From NCBI GenBank assembly GCA_028023455.1, contig JAQFVV010006352.1, positions 1,942,204-2,006,203 on the forward strand: a DNA stretch of 64,000 nucleotides, written 5' to 3'. The position numbers and the translations under genes were made by a program. Positions 1-11,734 of the stretch are shown piece by piece. The notes beneath the pieces are model-generated. The model searched no databases. It was given only the letters and a program-made list of their open reading frames with translations, and was not told the DNA's origin. The DNA is from Epiperipatus broadwayi. Lineage: Eukaryota; Onychophora; Udeonychophora; Euonychophora; Peripatidae. Each line of letters begins with the position of its first letter. Position 1 is the stretch's first letter.

Positions 1-530
1 TAATTCATTTCAAAAATAAATATTTTTTCTTTTTAATACTATAATCCTTCTAAATAATATCAATATTATAGATAGAGAGAACAATATATTTTATAGCTGA
101 TCTTGAATATTTTTATAGAGTTCAGAGATAAATTACATTTTAAACTTTTCCAATACTTTTTCCCTTAAATAATATTTTTTAAAGTTTTTAGCTTTATAAA
201 CACATACATATTCATTATATGTATCATACCTCTGGAGAACATTCATTTGTAACTTTGAAATACTCTGCAAAAATAAATAAATATTATTTTTATCTGGCAC
301 TGAAAAAACCATACTTCTATAAATTCTTTGGTGCTTTATTACTAATCTTCTCACATATAATACCATAGATTCCTGTTCCATAATTTAGTAATAAATTTCA
401 AATAAGCTTTAGAATAGTCCACAAGTAAGAAATTTACTGGGTTTATTCACACATTTTTAGTTATACTAAATACTAGTTTTTTAAATACTTTTGACTTTTT
501 TAAAAATAAAATTATATTAAAAAATTTAAA
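1..530. other. AT-rich stretch without recognised features
   Basis: A minus-strand 82-codon frame at 133-381 exists, but its composition is lysine, tyrosine and isoleucine as expected from AT-rich DNA, and I recognise no domain. Nothing else supportable. Confidence 0.5.
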
Positions 531-564
531 TAATTGACTGTTAGCTTAAATATATTACAAACTT

Positions 565-790
565 ATAGTAATATGATCAGATACATGCGAAAAAAAAAGA
601 TCTCCAAATATATATTTCGTGCTGAACAGATACTGATCCGAACATACTATTGGTGTGCTGGTTTAGCACAAAATATGGATATTGGAGATCTTTTATCTAT
701 TTATCATGTATGTGGTCATGTGTATCCATTGTATAAGATGAAATAAATAGCTGTAGGGAGTTTGAAAGGCTGAATTCAAATTCCTTATAA
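565..790. mobile_element. Internally deleted foldback (palindromic) element, copy A
   Basis: The left arm (agatctcc...tttcgtgctgaacagatactgatcc) is the inverted counterpart of the right arm (gtgctggtttagcacaaaatatggatattggagatct). The right outer part (atgtatgtggtcatgtgtatccattgtat) matches the arm end of the foldback elements near 2.9/10.5 kb, 11.8 kb and 41.3/42.3 kb. The outermost right segment ends in a B-box-like string (gaattcaaattcc). The copy lacks most of the arm length seen in the others. Confidence 0.65.
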
Positions 791-1035
791 TTACATTAAC
801 TTTACTATACATGTATATATGTATAATATTCTTTATTGAGTAATTGTTGGAATACAATTGTAATAGAAAATGATTAATTATAACTGTCAAATAATTATAA
901 TAAAAGACAGAAGTACTTGCAGTTAAGTTTTGTATTTTATATATATATATGAAAGTATACATGTCAACGTATATTTATATTTAAATGGTTTTCTTTAGAA
1001 GAACGTTAATAAATTAATTGAAAGTATTTTTGCGT

Positions 1036-1380
1036 TTTATTATAATTATTTATCAATTAATATATATATATATATGCTCTGCGCACAGATAAAGAAGCTA
1101 TTAAACGTAAGGAAAATTATCAAAAGTTAAGCCGAGCGCTTTGGGGGTTAGTTTATAGTCCCATATTCATGACGACTTGTATTTGGTTAAGAACTGTAAT
1201 GTTAATGCAAATTTATGCAAATTCATATGAAGATGCTATATAGACCATTTTCGAGACAGAGAAAAGCAGGTGGTAACTTTTGATACTTTTACTTACGTTT
1301 ATTAGCTTCATTATCTGTGTGCAGAGCATATATATATATATATATATATTAATTGATGCCTTAACTATAATTATTTATAA
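1036..1380. mobile_element. MITE-like element with long imperfect terminal inverted repeats
   Basis: Core 1076-1327 begins gctctgcgcacagataaag and ends as its near inverse (ctgtgtgcagagc). Inverted similarity continues inward to atcaaaagtta/taacttttgat and outward through an (AT)n tract and caattaatata on both sides. There is no coding capacity. The AT tracts at the outer edge suggest target preference or replication slippage. Confidence 0.75.
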
Positions 1381-1507
1381 GATATATTATTATCGTTATA
1401 CTTTAATATTTTTATTATATAAGTATTGTCAAACTAAAAATGACCCGTTTTTAACCACATACAACGCTAGCATATATAGTTTGATTTGATATTGTGCATA
1501 TACAGTC

Positions 1508-1636
1508 TTGCGTTGTTAGCCGAGAGGTATCGCAGCCGCCATGCAAGCAAGTAGTTGTTTGCAGACGGTTGTGGGTTCGCGTCCGGGCCAATGGTATGAC
1601 ATATGGAAAAAAAAAAAACGGAATTCTCTTTTTCTA
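1508..1636 (+). mobile_element. tRNA-derived SINE, copy 1
   Basis: Contains an A-box-like ttagccgagagg and a B-box gggttcgcgtcc with about 50 bp between, followed by atggtatgacatatgg and a poly(A) run of 12. The head resembles a class II (Leu/Ser-type) tRNA. It is the most diverged of four copies here (others at 16858, 58831 and 60485). Confidence 0.85.
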
Positions 1637-1639
1637 AAA

Positions 1640-2900
1640 ATTAAAACTACATTCATTTAGATAAAATCGAAAAGAGCGTGATGCCATGCATTAATTAATC
1701 TCGCTATACATGCAATAAATAACAGTGATATGTAATAAAGAATACATCATGTACACATAGATGTAATATCAAAAGAATCCTACTTATTACTAATACAGTC
1801 AATAAACTCAAATATTGCTTCAGTAGAAATAAAGACATTTCAGATTATGAAAATTAGGCTTATATTAACTTTATATATTATCAAAAGCAAGTAATTTATG
1901 TAATAAATAAATAAATCATGGCGTTATTTACATTTTAAACAGTAAATAAATTACAAAAGCACATGCAATTATTTCTATGTAATCAAAAATAGAGCATTAA
2001 ACACTGTTTCCCTTATCTTTATGCTTTATATATTTTCAGATTAGCACCTCCCTTATTAAGCAAATTACTTCTATTAATTAACTAACTTCTTTTATCCTTT
2101 TTTCTTATGCTTCTTCTCTTTATATAAAGTTTTCACTTTTTTAAAAAAATAATGACAACTTGTACATTACATTTAATTTTATTAATATTTAAGTCAAAAA
2201 AATGTTCAGGAATTCTTCATTTTGTGTGCTTTAAGTCTTTCATATAATAATTTATATTATTAAATCTCTTTCAAGGATCATCAGTAAACGATGGCACAAA
2301 GCAAATTACATTTTTATTACTAATTAATTTTATCCTATTTATGGGTACTATCTTTAATCTTATTAATTCATCTAGCTATGGAAAATAAATTCATATTTTT
2401 TTAAAAGTAAGAATATCAAAAATTTGCAGAAAGCAAAGAACTTTCATTCAAACTTTTAAACAAGTTTTGAAAAACAATTAAATATTTTATAGATTAAAAA
2501 TTCAATTTATATTTTCAAAATAAATAATGATAATCGTAGCTAAAATTGCAAACTCTTTAACAACTTTTTCTACAGAATACATAAAAAAAAATTATGTTCA
2601 AAATTACAATACATAGATATATAAAACTAAAAGTAAATGGCAAGATTTCACTAAGGAGTAAAAATATGGGAAAAGCATACAATTACAACAGAAAATTCAA
2701 TGCATATTTATTGTAATAAACTTTATCCATTTGATCAAATGAAATTATGGAATATTTAAAAAACAAAGACTATTGTTTTGATAATTTTTTTTTAAATGTA
2801 CAAATTACCATTAAAAAAGACTAGGACAAAAATAAGATTAATTTTATTTTAGTAATAAAATTGGTCATGACTATATGGTATTTCTATGCATTCAATACTA
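1640..2900. other. AT-rich stretch without recognised features
   Basis: Low-complexity A/T sequence with short homopolymers. No long frame, no repeat shared with the rest of the window that I could detect. Confidence 0.45.
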
Positions 2901-2904
2901 TATG

Positions 2905-3002
2905 TAATTAGAGGGATTTGAGATAGGGATATTATATCCATTAATCTTCCACTACATCTCAAGCAACCAATACACGTGACCACATACATGTGAAAAATAT
3001 AT
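2905..3002. mobile_element. Left part of foldback element B, interrupted by the LTR retroelement
   Basis: The segment catctcaagcaaccaata and the following accacatacatgtgaaaaa are the inverse of the arm end at about 10430-10500. This arm is cut at 3002 by the 5' LTR and resumes at 9908 with atatatgatccccaatatac, so the two flanks join into one continuous arm. Confidence 0.8.
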
Positions 3003-5741
3003 TGAAGCAGTCAGATCTAAATTTGATCCTAGCTTCATGATCTTTCACATGTAGCCAACTTCAAACTCTTGTACCAACCTTGAATTTCCGATGCAATGGG
3101 GCTTTATTCATTCAATCCATGCTAGTTTCCTTAAAGAAAAACTATTATAAATGTGTGTTAAAATTAACTCAGTTGAGATTTAAATTAATCATTTTTACTA
3201 ATAAATTCATAATAGAATTATTCCTGAATTTATATATATTATAACTGCGTGGATTGTGCATATATATTTATAAATATTTAAATAGACCTATTCGTTCTAA
3301 AGTTTCATTGCATCGGGAATGTTTTATTTTTCTTTTAAATAGTATGTTCAAATTTTTAGTGATTAAAAGCTACATTCTTTCGATAAGCTTTCAGATTTTC
3401 CCTTTCCAAAAACAGTGGTTAAAGTTTTTATTAATTAGAAAAAAGATAAGTATTTAAAATGTAAGGATGGTCGCTAATTAAAATCATTTTCTGATTTTAA
3501 AAATTCCTTTTCTAATTAGAAAATGAATTCAAGTTAATGAGTTTGAAAGCCTTATCGAAGGAATGTATCTAAAAACAACCAGTAAATTTTTGTAAGATTG
3601 ATTAGGAAAGAAGCGCTAGCCTGAAGGCATCAGAGGACAGATAAATAGCCCAGAAAAAGTTTCCAAGGAGCTATTATTTCTCATTAAGGGAAGCCATATA
3701 TATTTCATTAGAGAAGAAGCCACCCAGTTAAATTATGAAGTAAAATAGTGTTTCTACCATGGTGGGGAGGGGGCTTAACTTCAAGAGTCTGACTACAGTT
3801 CCTTAAGTCCCCTGAAAATCTTCAATGTGGCTGCAATATAAAAATTCATATACCAATCGTAAGCTGCCGAAACCTTAGAGAAATCCATCAAAATGCTATT
3901 CACATAATTTTCAAAATGCATGCATACGTTTCATCCAACTGGACTCTGCCCTGTGGAAACTCAGAAGCCAACCATGAAGAAATGGTAATATCTTTCCTTT
4001 TGAACCTGGCCAGTTCTGAACTTTAAGTTAAAACATCTTTAAGCTATCTACTGTAAAATTGTCTTTTTATTAATGTTATTTTAAATTATGTAGTAATTCT
4101 CTATCTATCTCTAGTCTTTAAATTTAATATCTGTTAACTTTCCTTTCTTACAATGGCGGTTCGTTTATTTAACCCTATTATATATTTGCTAGATGATTAT
4201 TAATATAATTTATTTTTTATTATATGCCAATAATAACTTCAACTCGATAATAATTTCCTTCATTGCATTTGCCATGTTAAATAATATTATATTTATTTTT
4301 ATAGTAATTCTTACCCACTAGAACTAATTTGATACAGTTCTATTAATTATCGAGTTGAAGGATTTATACAATTTTTGCTATTTTATTAATGGCTAATAAC
4401 AACAAATTATTAGCTCAATTTCTAACCTATGCTCCCGGCCACTTTACTGAGTTTATAATATCTATTTATTCACATTAATATATTGTTTTGCAAAAAGGAC
4501 AATAAAGGAGTTAAATGAATATATTCTAATTCAAATTTTATACTTTCTAGTAATATTCAGGAAGGGCATGGGATTTAGGGCATAATTAATATAATTTCTA
4601 ATTGCATTAAATACTTTTTGATTAAAGCACATTTGACTTTAATTTAACTTGATCAGGTCATCACATAGAGCACTCTTTATATAAATTGGGTTTTATTATT
4701 TAAATACGATGATTACCAAGTCATCAGTTTCCGAACGTTGCTGATGTGAGCCATCTCCTGTTTCATAGGCTTGTCCTCGGTGATATTTCTATTAGTTTAA
4801 TTATCTAGGAAGAAAGCACTTCCTCCACTTGCTCGTTTTTTTATTATATTGGAACACCAAAGGCTCATGGCTACGACCCGGCCTGGTTTCCCCTCATACT
4901 TAAATCACCGACCAGCCATCATATTTATCATGTTCATTTTTATAGCTCATAAGTCGTCAGTACCGTTTATTTCTCAGTTCCAGTAAAGCCCGCTCTAATG
5001 CTCTTAAATCGTGATGAATTGATTTTATTAAAGTCGAACAAATTCATATTTATTTATAATTAAATAAGTTTTCTATTAAATATTAAAGTTATGCCCTAAA
5101 TACGTATCTTGCTCTTTGTGAATTGATTTATGAATGTGAAAATAAATATCACATTCTTTCCTTTAGAATCAGAATAATAATTTCAGTCATAGCCAAATAC
5201 CTTCCTTTATCTACCTTTATTTTCTTGTCAGGGGCATAGACATATATTTATCATATAATATTGCGTAATAGTATTGGCATATAATAAGGACTGCCATTCT
5301 TGTTGTAAATATAAATTCCGTTTAAAGACTAGAGGTAATCTATATAATCACAATCTAAAAGTTGAACAAAATTATAATTATTATTAAACATTTTATTAAC
5401 ACATTTGGTTTTTTTTTACTTTCTTTTTATTCAAATTATTTTAATATTAATGCTCACTGTCTGTATTGGCAACCCGAACATATATATATATATATGAGTT
5501 GACTTATAAAGATTCTTAGTTATTTTATTATACTTCATTAGAGTTAAATCAGGGGTCTCATTAATCATCATCATCCGTTGAGCTAGTTCCTTGGCGCATA
5601 GTCATGTACCATCGATATATGTCATCCATTGATTTGATCTGAGCTCGTGAGTTGGGTTTGAATTCAGTTTGAACTGCCTGAGTTTGAATCCGACTTTGAG
5701 TTTGGGTTTGTTGATGTGTTGGCTTCTTTTTGACTGGTACA
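3003..5741 (+). repeat. 5' long terminal repeat (2739 bp)
   Basis: TG...CA bounded. Aligns end to end with 7145-9907. Differences are mainly single transitions, many where one copy has CG and the other TG or CA, and a longer AT tract in the right copy. A minus-strand frame near the 3' end is listed separately. Confidence 0.88.
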
Positions 5742-5764
5742 TTGGTTATGTTTTTGGCACCCAA
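5561..5764 (-). other. Antisense frame at the end of the 5' LTR
   Basis: Encodes a Q/T-rich segment then QIKSMDDIYRWYMTMRQGTS and a C-terminal DDDD before the stop. The first residues come from the PBS side and are probably not real. The same frame recurs at 9727 in the other LTR with the stop kept. No family recognised. It may be a remnant of a captured protein end or simply preserved because the LTRs were identical at insertion. Confidence 0.3.
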
Positions 5765-5772
5765 TGTGGGGC
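5755..5772 (+). promoter_or_regulatory. Primer binding site, tRNA-Lys type
   Basis: TGGCACCCAATGTGGGGC matches the known tRNA-Lys(1,2)-type primer binding site except at two positions, both of which are CpG-to-TpG/CpA changes (GCG to GCA, ACG to ATG). Sited 13 bp after the 5' LTR end. Confidence 0.75.
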
Positions 5773-6361
5773 TTCAATTTAATAAACCCCACAACCTGCA
5801 GTCAGTATTTATGTTTTAGCCACCCAAATCATTGAGGCCTCGATTAATTAAATTCTATACCCAATAGAGAGTGATTATATGTTGTAGAATGTTATATATA
5901 TTTGAGAAAAAAAGTTATGCGATTTATAAAACATAACTGAAATGATTTCAATGAATTAAAATGTCAGTTTTTTTTAATACTTAAATGTTTTCAAGATTAC
6001 GTAAATGTTCGTTCATTAAAAGATTTGTTAGTCAAAATAATTATATAAAGAAAAAAGTAATAAGATAGAATATAGATAAATTAAGTATATATGTATTTTA
6101 TACTAGCTCAGTATATATTAGACATTTGTTTAATACGTGTTCGTGAAAGTAAGGAGGGAAGAAAATTATTATTAGAAAAGTAGTAAGAGTAGATCAAAGC
6201 AAGGGGTAAAATAGATGAAATATTTTTTCTGTGTCAAAATTAATTAGTGTTTTATCTCAGTTATATATGTAAAAATATCCAATATTGATATCATGTTAAA
6301 AGTTTTAATTTCAAAAAGTTGCTTGCTAGCGGTTATTTTAAATGTTCACTCCTTATTATTA

Positions 6362-6635
6362 GTAGCCTCAAAGCATGTGAAGACCTTCTAACTGGGAATT
6401 GCATATCAAGCGGTCCGATGTAGTGGACAATATGCTTTAATGACAGTGATTTCTAGAGTAACCTCAAAGCAGGTGAAGACCTTCTGACTGGGAATTATAT
6501 GTCAAGCGGTCCGATGCAGTGTGACAATACGCTTAAATGACAATAATTTCTAGAGTAACCTCAAAGTAGGTGAAGACCTTTTGTGTAACACCAAGCAGCC
6601 AGATGCAGTTGGCAAAATGCTTCAATGGTTTACAT
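6362..6635 (+). repeat. Three tandem copies of a ~97 bp unit inside the retroelement
   Basis: Units start at 6362, 6458 and 6555, each with gtaacctcaaag, aggtgaagacctt, caagcggtccgatgcagt and a distal aatgac. Spacing is 96 and 97 bp. The third unit is more diverged and shortened. The rest of the internal region (5773-6361, 6636-7131) has no recognisable gene. Confidence 0.85.
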
Positions 6636-7131
6636 GCTATTATGCTAGCAAGATTAAAAATGATATCAACAAATAAAAGTTCTTGTGTAATATTAATTTT
6701 GACATTTTTTTGTGTGTGAAAGCCTCATGCTTATTTGAAATGAAATAGTTGAACTCCTACGTTTAAAATGCATTGTCAGTTAATAAATAATAAATATTCA
6801 TCAATTAAATTGTTCTATCCTAAATTATGTCAATCATATATGGTTTGGGTGATCAATGGGTTATTTCATGTGCCCTATTGATCTCATATTGCTGACTGGC
6901 ACCCATATAAATAAATTTGTCAGCAAATATGATTGTCAGTACAGCAGAGAGTGAGTTGCCTAAATAAATAATAAAAACCAAATGGATCCAACATAGAGAA
7001 TTACTAGTATACTTGCTAAAATATATCAATATTTGTATGTTACTAATTACTTGTATAGTCTATAAATTAATCAAGTAAACTTATAAATGTATCAAATATA
7101 AGTAAAAAGATTTTTTTCATTGTTTTTTTTT

Positions 7132-7144
7132 GAAGTGGAAAAAA
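7132..7144 (+). promoter_or_regulatory. Polypurine tract before the 3' LTR
   Basis: gaagtggaaaaaa immediately before TGAAGCAGTC, the expected site and composition for plus-strand priming; it follows a run of T. Confidence 0.65.
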
Positions 7145-9612
7145 TGAAGCAGTCGGATCTAAGTTTGATCCTAGCTTCATGATCTTTCACATGTAGCCAA
7201 CTTCAAACCCTTGTACCAACCTTGAATTTCCGATGCAATGGGGCTTTATTCGTTCAATCCACGCTAGTTTCCTTAAAGAAAAACTATTATAAATGTGTGT
7301 TAAAATTAACTTGTTTGAGATTTAAATTAATCATTTTTACTAATAAATTCATAATAGAATTATTCCTGAATTTATATATATTATAACTGCATGGATTGTG
7401 CGTATATATTTATAAATATTTAAATAGACCTATTTGTTCTAAAGTTTCATTGCGTTGGGAATGTTTATTTTTCTTTTAAATAATATGTTTAATTTTTAGT
7501 GATTAAAAGCTACATTCTTTTGATAAGCTTTCAGATTTTCCCTTTCCAAAACAGTGGTTAAAGTTTTTATTAATTAGAAAAAAGATAAGTATTTAAAATG
7601 TAAGGATGGTCCTAATTAAAATCATTTTCTGATTTTAAAAATTCCTTTTCTAATTAGAAAATGAATTCAAGTTAATGAGTTTGAAAGCCTTATCGAAGGA
7701 ATGTATCTAAAAACAACCAGTAAATTTTTGTAAGATTGATTAGGAAAGAAGCGCTAGCCTGAAGGCATCAGAGGACAGATAAATAGCACAGAAAAAGTTT
7801 CCAAGGAGCTATTATTCCTCATTAAGGGAAGCCATATATATTTCATTAGAGAAGAAGCTGCCCAGTTAAATTATGAAGTAAAATAGTGTTTCTACCATGG
7901 TGGGGGGTGTCTTAACTTCAAGAGTCTGACTACGGTTCCTAAAGTCCCCTGAAAATCTTCAATGTGGCTGCAATACAAAAATTCATATACCAATCGTAAG
8001 CTGCCGAAACCTTAGAGAAATCCATCAAAATGCTATTCACATAATTTTCAAAATGCGCGCATACGTTTCATCCAATTGGACTCTGCCCTGTGGAAACTCA
8101 GAAGCCAACCATGAAGAAATGGTATTATCTTTTACTTTTGAACCTGGCCAGTTCTGAACTTTAAGTTAAAACATCTTTAAGCTATCTACTGTAAAATTGT
8201 CTTTTTATTAATGCTATTTTAAATTATGTAGTAATTTTCTATCTATCACTAGACTTTAGATTTAATATCTGTTAACTTTCCTTTCTTACAATGGTGGTTC
8301 ATTTATTTAACCCTATTATATATTTGCTAGATGATTATTAATATAATTTATTTTTTATTATATGCCCATAATAACTTCAACTCGATAATAATTTCCTTCA
8401 TTCCATTTGCCATGTTAAATAATATTATATTTATTTTTATAGTAATTCTTACCCACTAGAACTAATTTGATACAGTTCTATTAATTATCGAGTTGAAGGA
8501 TTTATACAATTTTTGCTATTTTATTAATGGCTAATAACAACAAATTATTAGCTCAATTTCTAACCTATGCTCTCGGCCACTTTACTGAATTTATAATATC
8601 TATTTATTCACATTAATATATTGTTTCACAAAAAGGTTGATAAAGGAGCTAAATGAATATATTCTAATTCAAATTTTATACTTTCTAGTAATATTCAGGA
8701 AGGGCATGGGATTTAGGGCATAATTAATATAATTTCTAATTGCATTAAATACTTTTTGATTAAAGCATGTTTGACTTTAATTTAACTTGATCAGGTCATC
8801 ATGTAGGGCACTCTTTATATAAATTGGGTTTTATTATTTAAATACGATGATTACCAAATCATCATTTTCCAAACGTTGCTGACGTTAGCCATCTCCTGTT
8901 TCATAAGCTTGTCCTCGGTGATATTTCTATTAGTTTAATTATCTAGGAAGAAAGCACTTCCTCCACTTGCTCGTTTTTTTATTATATTGGAACACCAAAG
9001 GTTCGTGGCTATGACCTGGCCTGGTTTCCCCTCATACTTAAATCACCGACCAGCCATCATATTTATCGTGTTCATTTTTATAGCTCGTAAGTCGTCAGTA
9101 CCATTTATTTCTCAGTTCCAGTAAAGCCCGCTCTAATGCTCTTAAATTGTGATGAATTGATTTTATTAAAGTTGAAAAAATTCGTATTTATTTATAATTA
9201 AGTAAGTTTTCTATTAAATATTAAAGTTATGCCCTAAATACGTATCTTACTCTTTGTGAATTGATTTACAAATGTGAAAATAAATATCACATTCTTTCCT
9301 TGAGAATCAAAATAATAATTTCAGTCATAGCCAAATACCTTTATCTACCTTTATTTTCTTGTCGGGGCATAGACATATATTTATCATATAATATTGCGTA
9401 ATAGTATTGGCATATAATAAGGACTGCCATTCTTGTTGCAAATATAAATTCTGTTTAAAGACTAGAGGTAATCTATATAATCACAATCTAAAAGTTGAAC
9501 AAAATTATAATTATTATTAAACATTTTATTAACACATTTGGTTTTTTTTTACTCTCTTTTTATTCAAATTATTTTAACATTAATGCTCACTGTCTGTATT
9601 GGCAACCCGAAC

Positions 9613-9646
<34 letters not shown>

Positions 9647-9907
9647 ATTATATATATATATGAGTTGACTTATAAAGATTCTTAGTTATTTTATTATACT
9701 TTATTAGAGTTAAATCAGGAGTCTCATTAATCATCATCATCCATTGAGCCAGTTCCTTGGCGCATAGTCATGTACCATCGATATATGTCATCCATTGATT
9801 TGATCTGAGCTCGTGAGTTGGGTTTGAATTCAGTTTGAACCACCAGAGTTTGAATCCGACTTTGAGTTTGGGTTTGTTGATGTGTTGGCTTCTTTTTGAC
9901 CGGTACA
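7145..9907 (+). repeat. 3' long terminal repeat (2763 bp)
   Basis: Near-identical partner of 3003-5741, with an expanded (AT)n block around 9613-9660 that explains most of the length difference. Its end GGTACA is followed by ATATATGATCCCC, the continuation of the interrupted foldback element. Confidence 0.88.
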
Positions 9908-9936
9908 ATATATGATCCCCAATATACATATTTCAC
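9727..9936 (-). other. Antisense frame at the end of the 3' LTR
   Basis: Same frame as at 5561; from VPVKKKPTHQQ on it differs only at a few residues and keeps the QIKSMDDIYRWYMTMRQGT core and acidic tail. The N-terminal residues beyond the LTR boundary read into the foldback element and are unrelated. Confidence 0.3.
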
Positions 9937-10555
9937 ATAGATTCAGCACTCATCACTTGTGCCAGATCACAATCTTCCTTACATATATACATTCAGTGCT
10001 CAGTTTATAATAAGATAGCCATTCCCCAAAGTTTAATAGGCTGGCTTCATTCTATCACTCTTTAAACTATTCAACCATCCATTTCATTGTAAATCTAATG
10101 ATGGAAAGCATAAAGCCCTTACTGGATTTGATATTGTAGTCATATCCATGTAGATATTATGTCAATCTTACCCCTCATATTTGTTTGATAATATGAGAGG
10201 TCAGATTGATGTAACATTTATATGGGTATGATTACAATATTAAATCCAATAAGGGTTTTGAGCATTTCATCATTGGATTTTCATTGAAATGGATAATTGA
10301 ATACTTTGAATTGTGAGTAGATTGAAGCATGCCATGGAATTGCTATCTTAATATCAACTGAGCACTGATTGTATATATGTGTGGGAGATTATAATCTAGC
10401 CCAAATTGTGTGCTAATTTTGCATGAAATATGTATATTGGGGATCATATATCTTTTTACATGTATGTGGACATGTGTATCAGTTGCTTGATATAGAATGG
10501 AGAATAAATAGATTGAAAATCCTGAGTTCAAATCTTTCTAATTTCATACACATGT
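9908..10555. mobile_element. Main part of foldback element B
   Basis: Left-arm strings (ccccaatatacatatttca, cagtgctcagtttataataagatagcc, tccatttcattgtaaatctaatgatgg) recur inverted on the right (ccatcattggattttcattg, ctatcttaatatcaactgagcactg, gaaatatgtatattgggg). The centre around 10140-10230 is itself inverted (gatattgtagtcatatccat / atgggtatgattacaatat). With the left piece at 2905-3002 this was one long palindrome of about 740 bp before the LTR element landed in it. The right end carries gagttcaaatc, a B-box-like string. Confidence 0.85.
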
Positions 10556-10559
10556 ACAT

Positions 10560-11730
10560 ATTTAAAAGAGAATGTGACAAATGTTAATTTATGATTGACG
10601 GAAAGGATAAAAACATCACTTTGTTTATAACATCATATTTATAGCACAAAATAGAAAAAAAAAGATAAAGATGGGCATTAAGAATTTTAAAAAGATGCAC
10701 ACAGAGTAGTATTTAATATAAACATTAATAAGACTAAGAGTCAAACAATCAATACAACAATATTACACACAAGCAAGTTTTATAGTTTTGTCTCCTTAGA
10801 TAATTTATAAATGGCAAAGAATTCAGAAATTAAAATGTTTACAACAATTTTCAGCTAAGCTGCTATAATATATAATCATATTGCAAATTGTTTACAAAGC
10901 TATTTAATATTTCACAACTTAAATGGTTGGGCAATAACAGTCATTTTTATTTAAGGAATCAAACTAAGAATTTTTCGGTACTAAATGTTAAAAACTATCC
11001 ATAGACTTAAATAGAGTCTGTACTTGCCATTTTATTACTATACTAAAGCTTATGAGGTATGAGCTACCTTGATAAACATAAAAAATATAATAGTACGTGT
11101 ATAACAAACAATAGATGAAAAAATTAAGATCAAAATTGTTTTAGAGTTTTTTTTTTATATTCTTTATGAAGTAAATGTTGAACTCTGAATGTGCTAATGT
11201 GTACTAACAAAAACGTTTGAAAATACCATGAAAACTGAATAAAGTAATATAATACAAATCAGAAGAATTAGAAATAGCCAGGTTAATTACCTAATTTATT
11301 AAAAATGCGTTTGAATATTGAAAATAACAAAAGTAAAATATCCAACTAAGAGATCACTATAATAATGAATTTAACTTAATTAAATAACTCTCATATATTA
11401 AACATATTCGTTTATGTATATAAATTAAAAGTTTAATTTATATATAAATTAATATATGCTTATATAATACATAAATATTACATGATTAAAAATTCAGCAC
11501 TGATCACTGTAAAATAAATATATTTAAAGATCGTATTTCAAAATAGCCAGCCTCAAAATGATATATTTATTTCACAGAGGAAGGGGTTGGGTTTTTTACC
11601 ATATGGAGTGATTTAATATTTGGATTTTTATTTCACTTTAGCGTTAGCACTGAGATTATTTTCTTATATAATATGTATGAATACATACTTAAATATAAGT
11701 ACAATGTCTATACTGAATTTAATGTAATTT
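10560..11730. other. AT-rich stretch without recognised features
   Basis: No coding, no clear repeat; a tataaattaatatat-rich patch near 11400-11470 is low complexity. Confidence 0.45.
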
Positions 11731-11734
11731 AGAA

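Larger units (their letters stand above)
3003..9907 (+). mobile_element. Non-autonomous LTR retrotransposon with giant LTRs
   Basis: Two direct copies of a 2.74-2.76 kb sequence flank a 1403 bp internal region. Each LTR starts TGAAGCAGTC and ends GGTACA (TG...CA). A primer binding site lies 13 bp inside the left LTR and a polypurine tract (gaagtggaaaaaa) directly abuts the right LTR, so orientation is +. The element is flanked by ATATAT on both sides. The internal region has no gag, pol or integrase frame, so mobilisation would need proteins in trans. The design resembles LARD/TRIM-type non-autonomous elements, but the LTR-to-internal length ratio is extreme. Confidence 0.85.

Noticed and set aside
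3254-3457. 67-codon + strand frame in the left LTR
   Set aside because: Broken by single-base indels in the otherwise similar right LTR, so not under coding constraint.
6362-6635. CRISPR-like array
   Set aside because: Units are whole ~97-bp tandem copies without repeat/spacer alternation, inside a eukaryotic retroelement.
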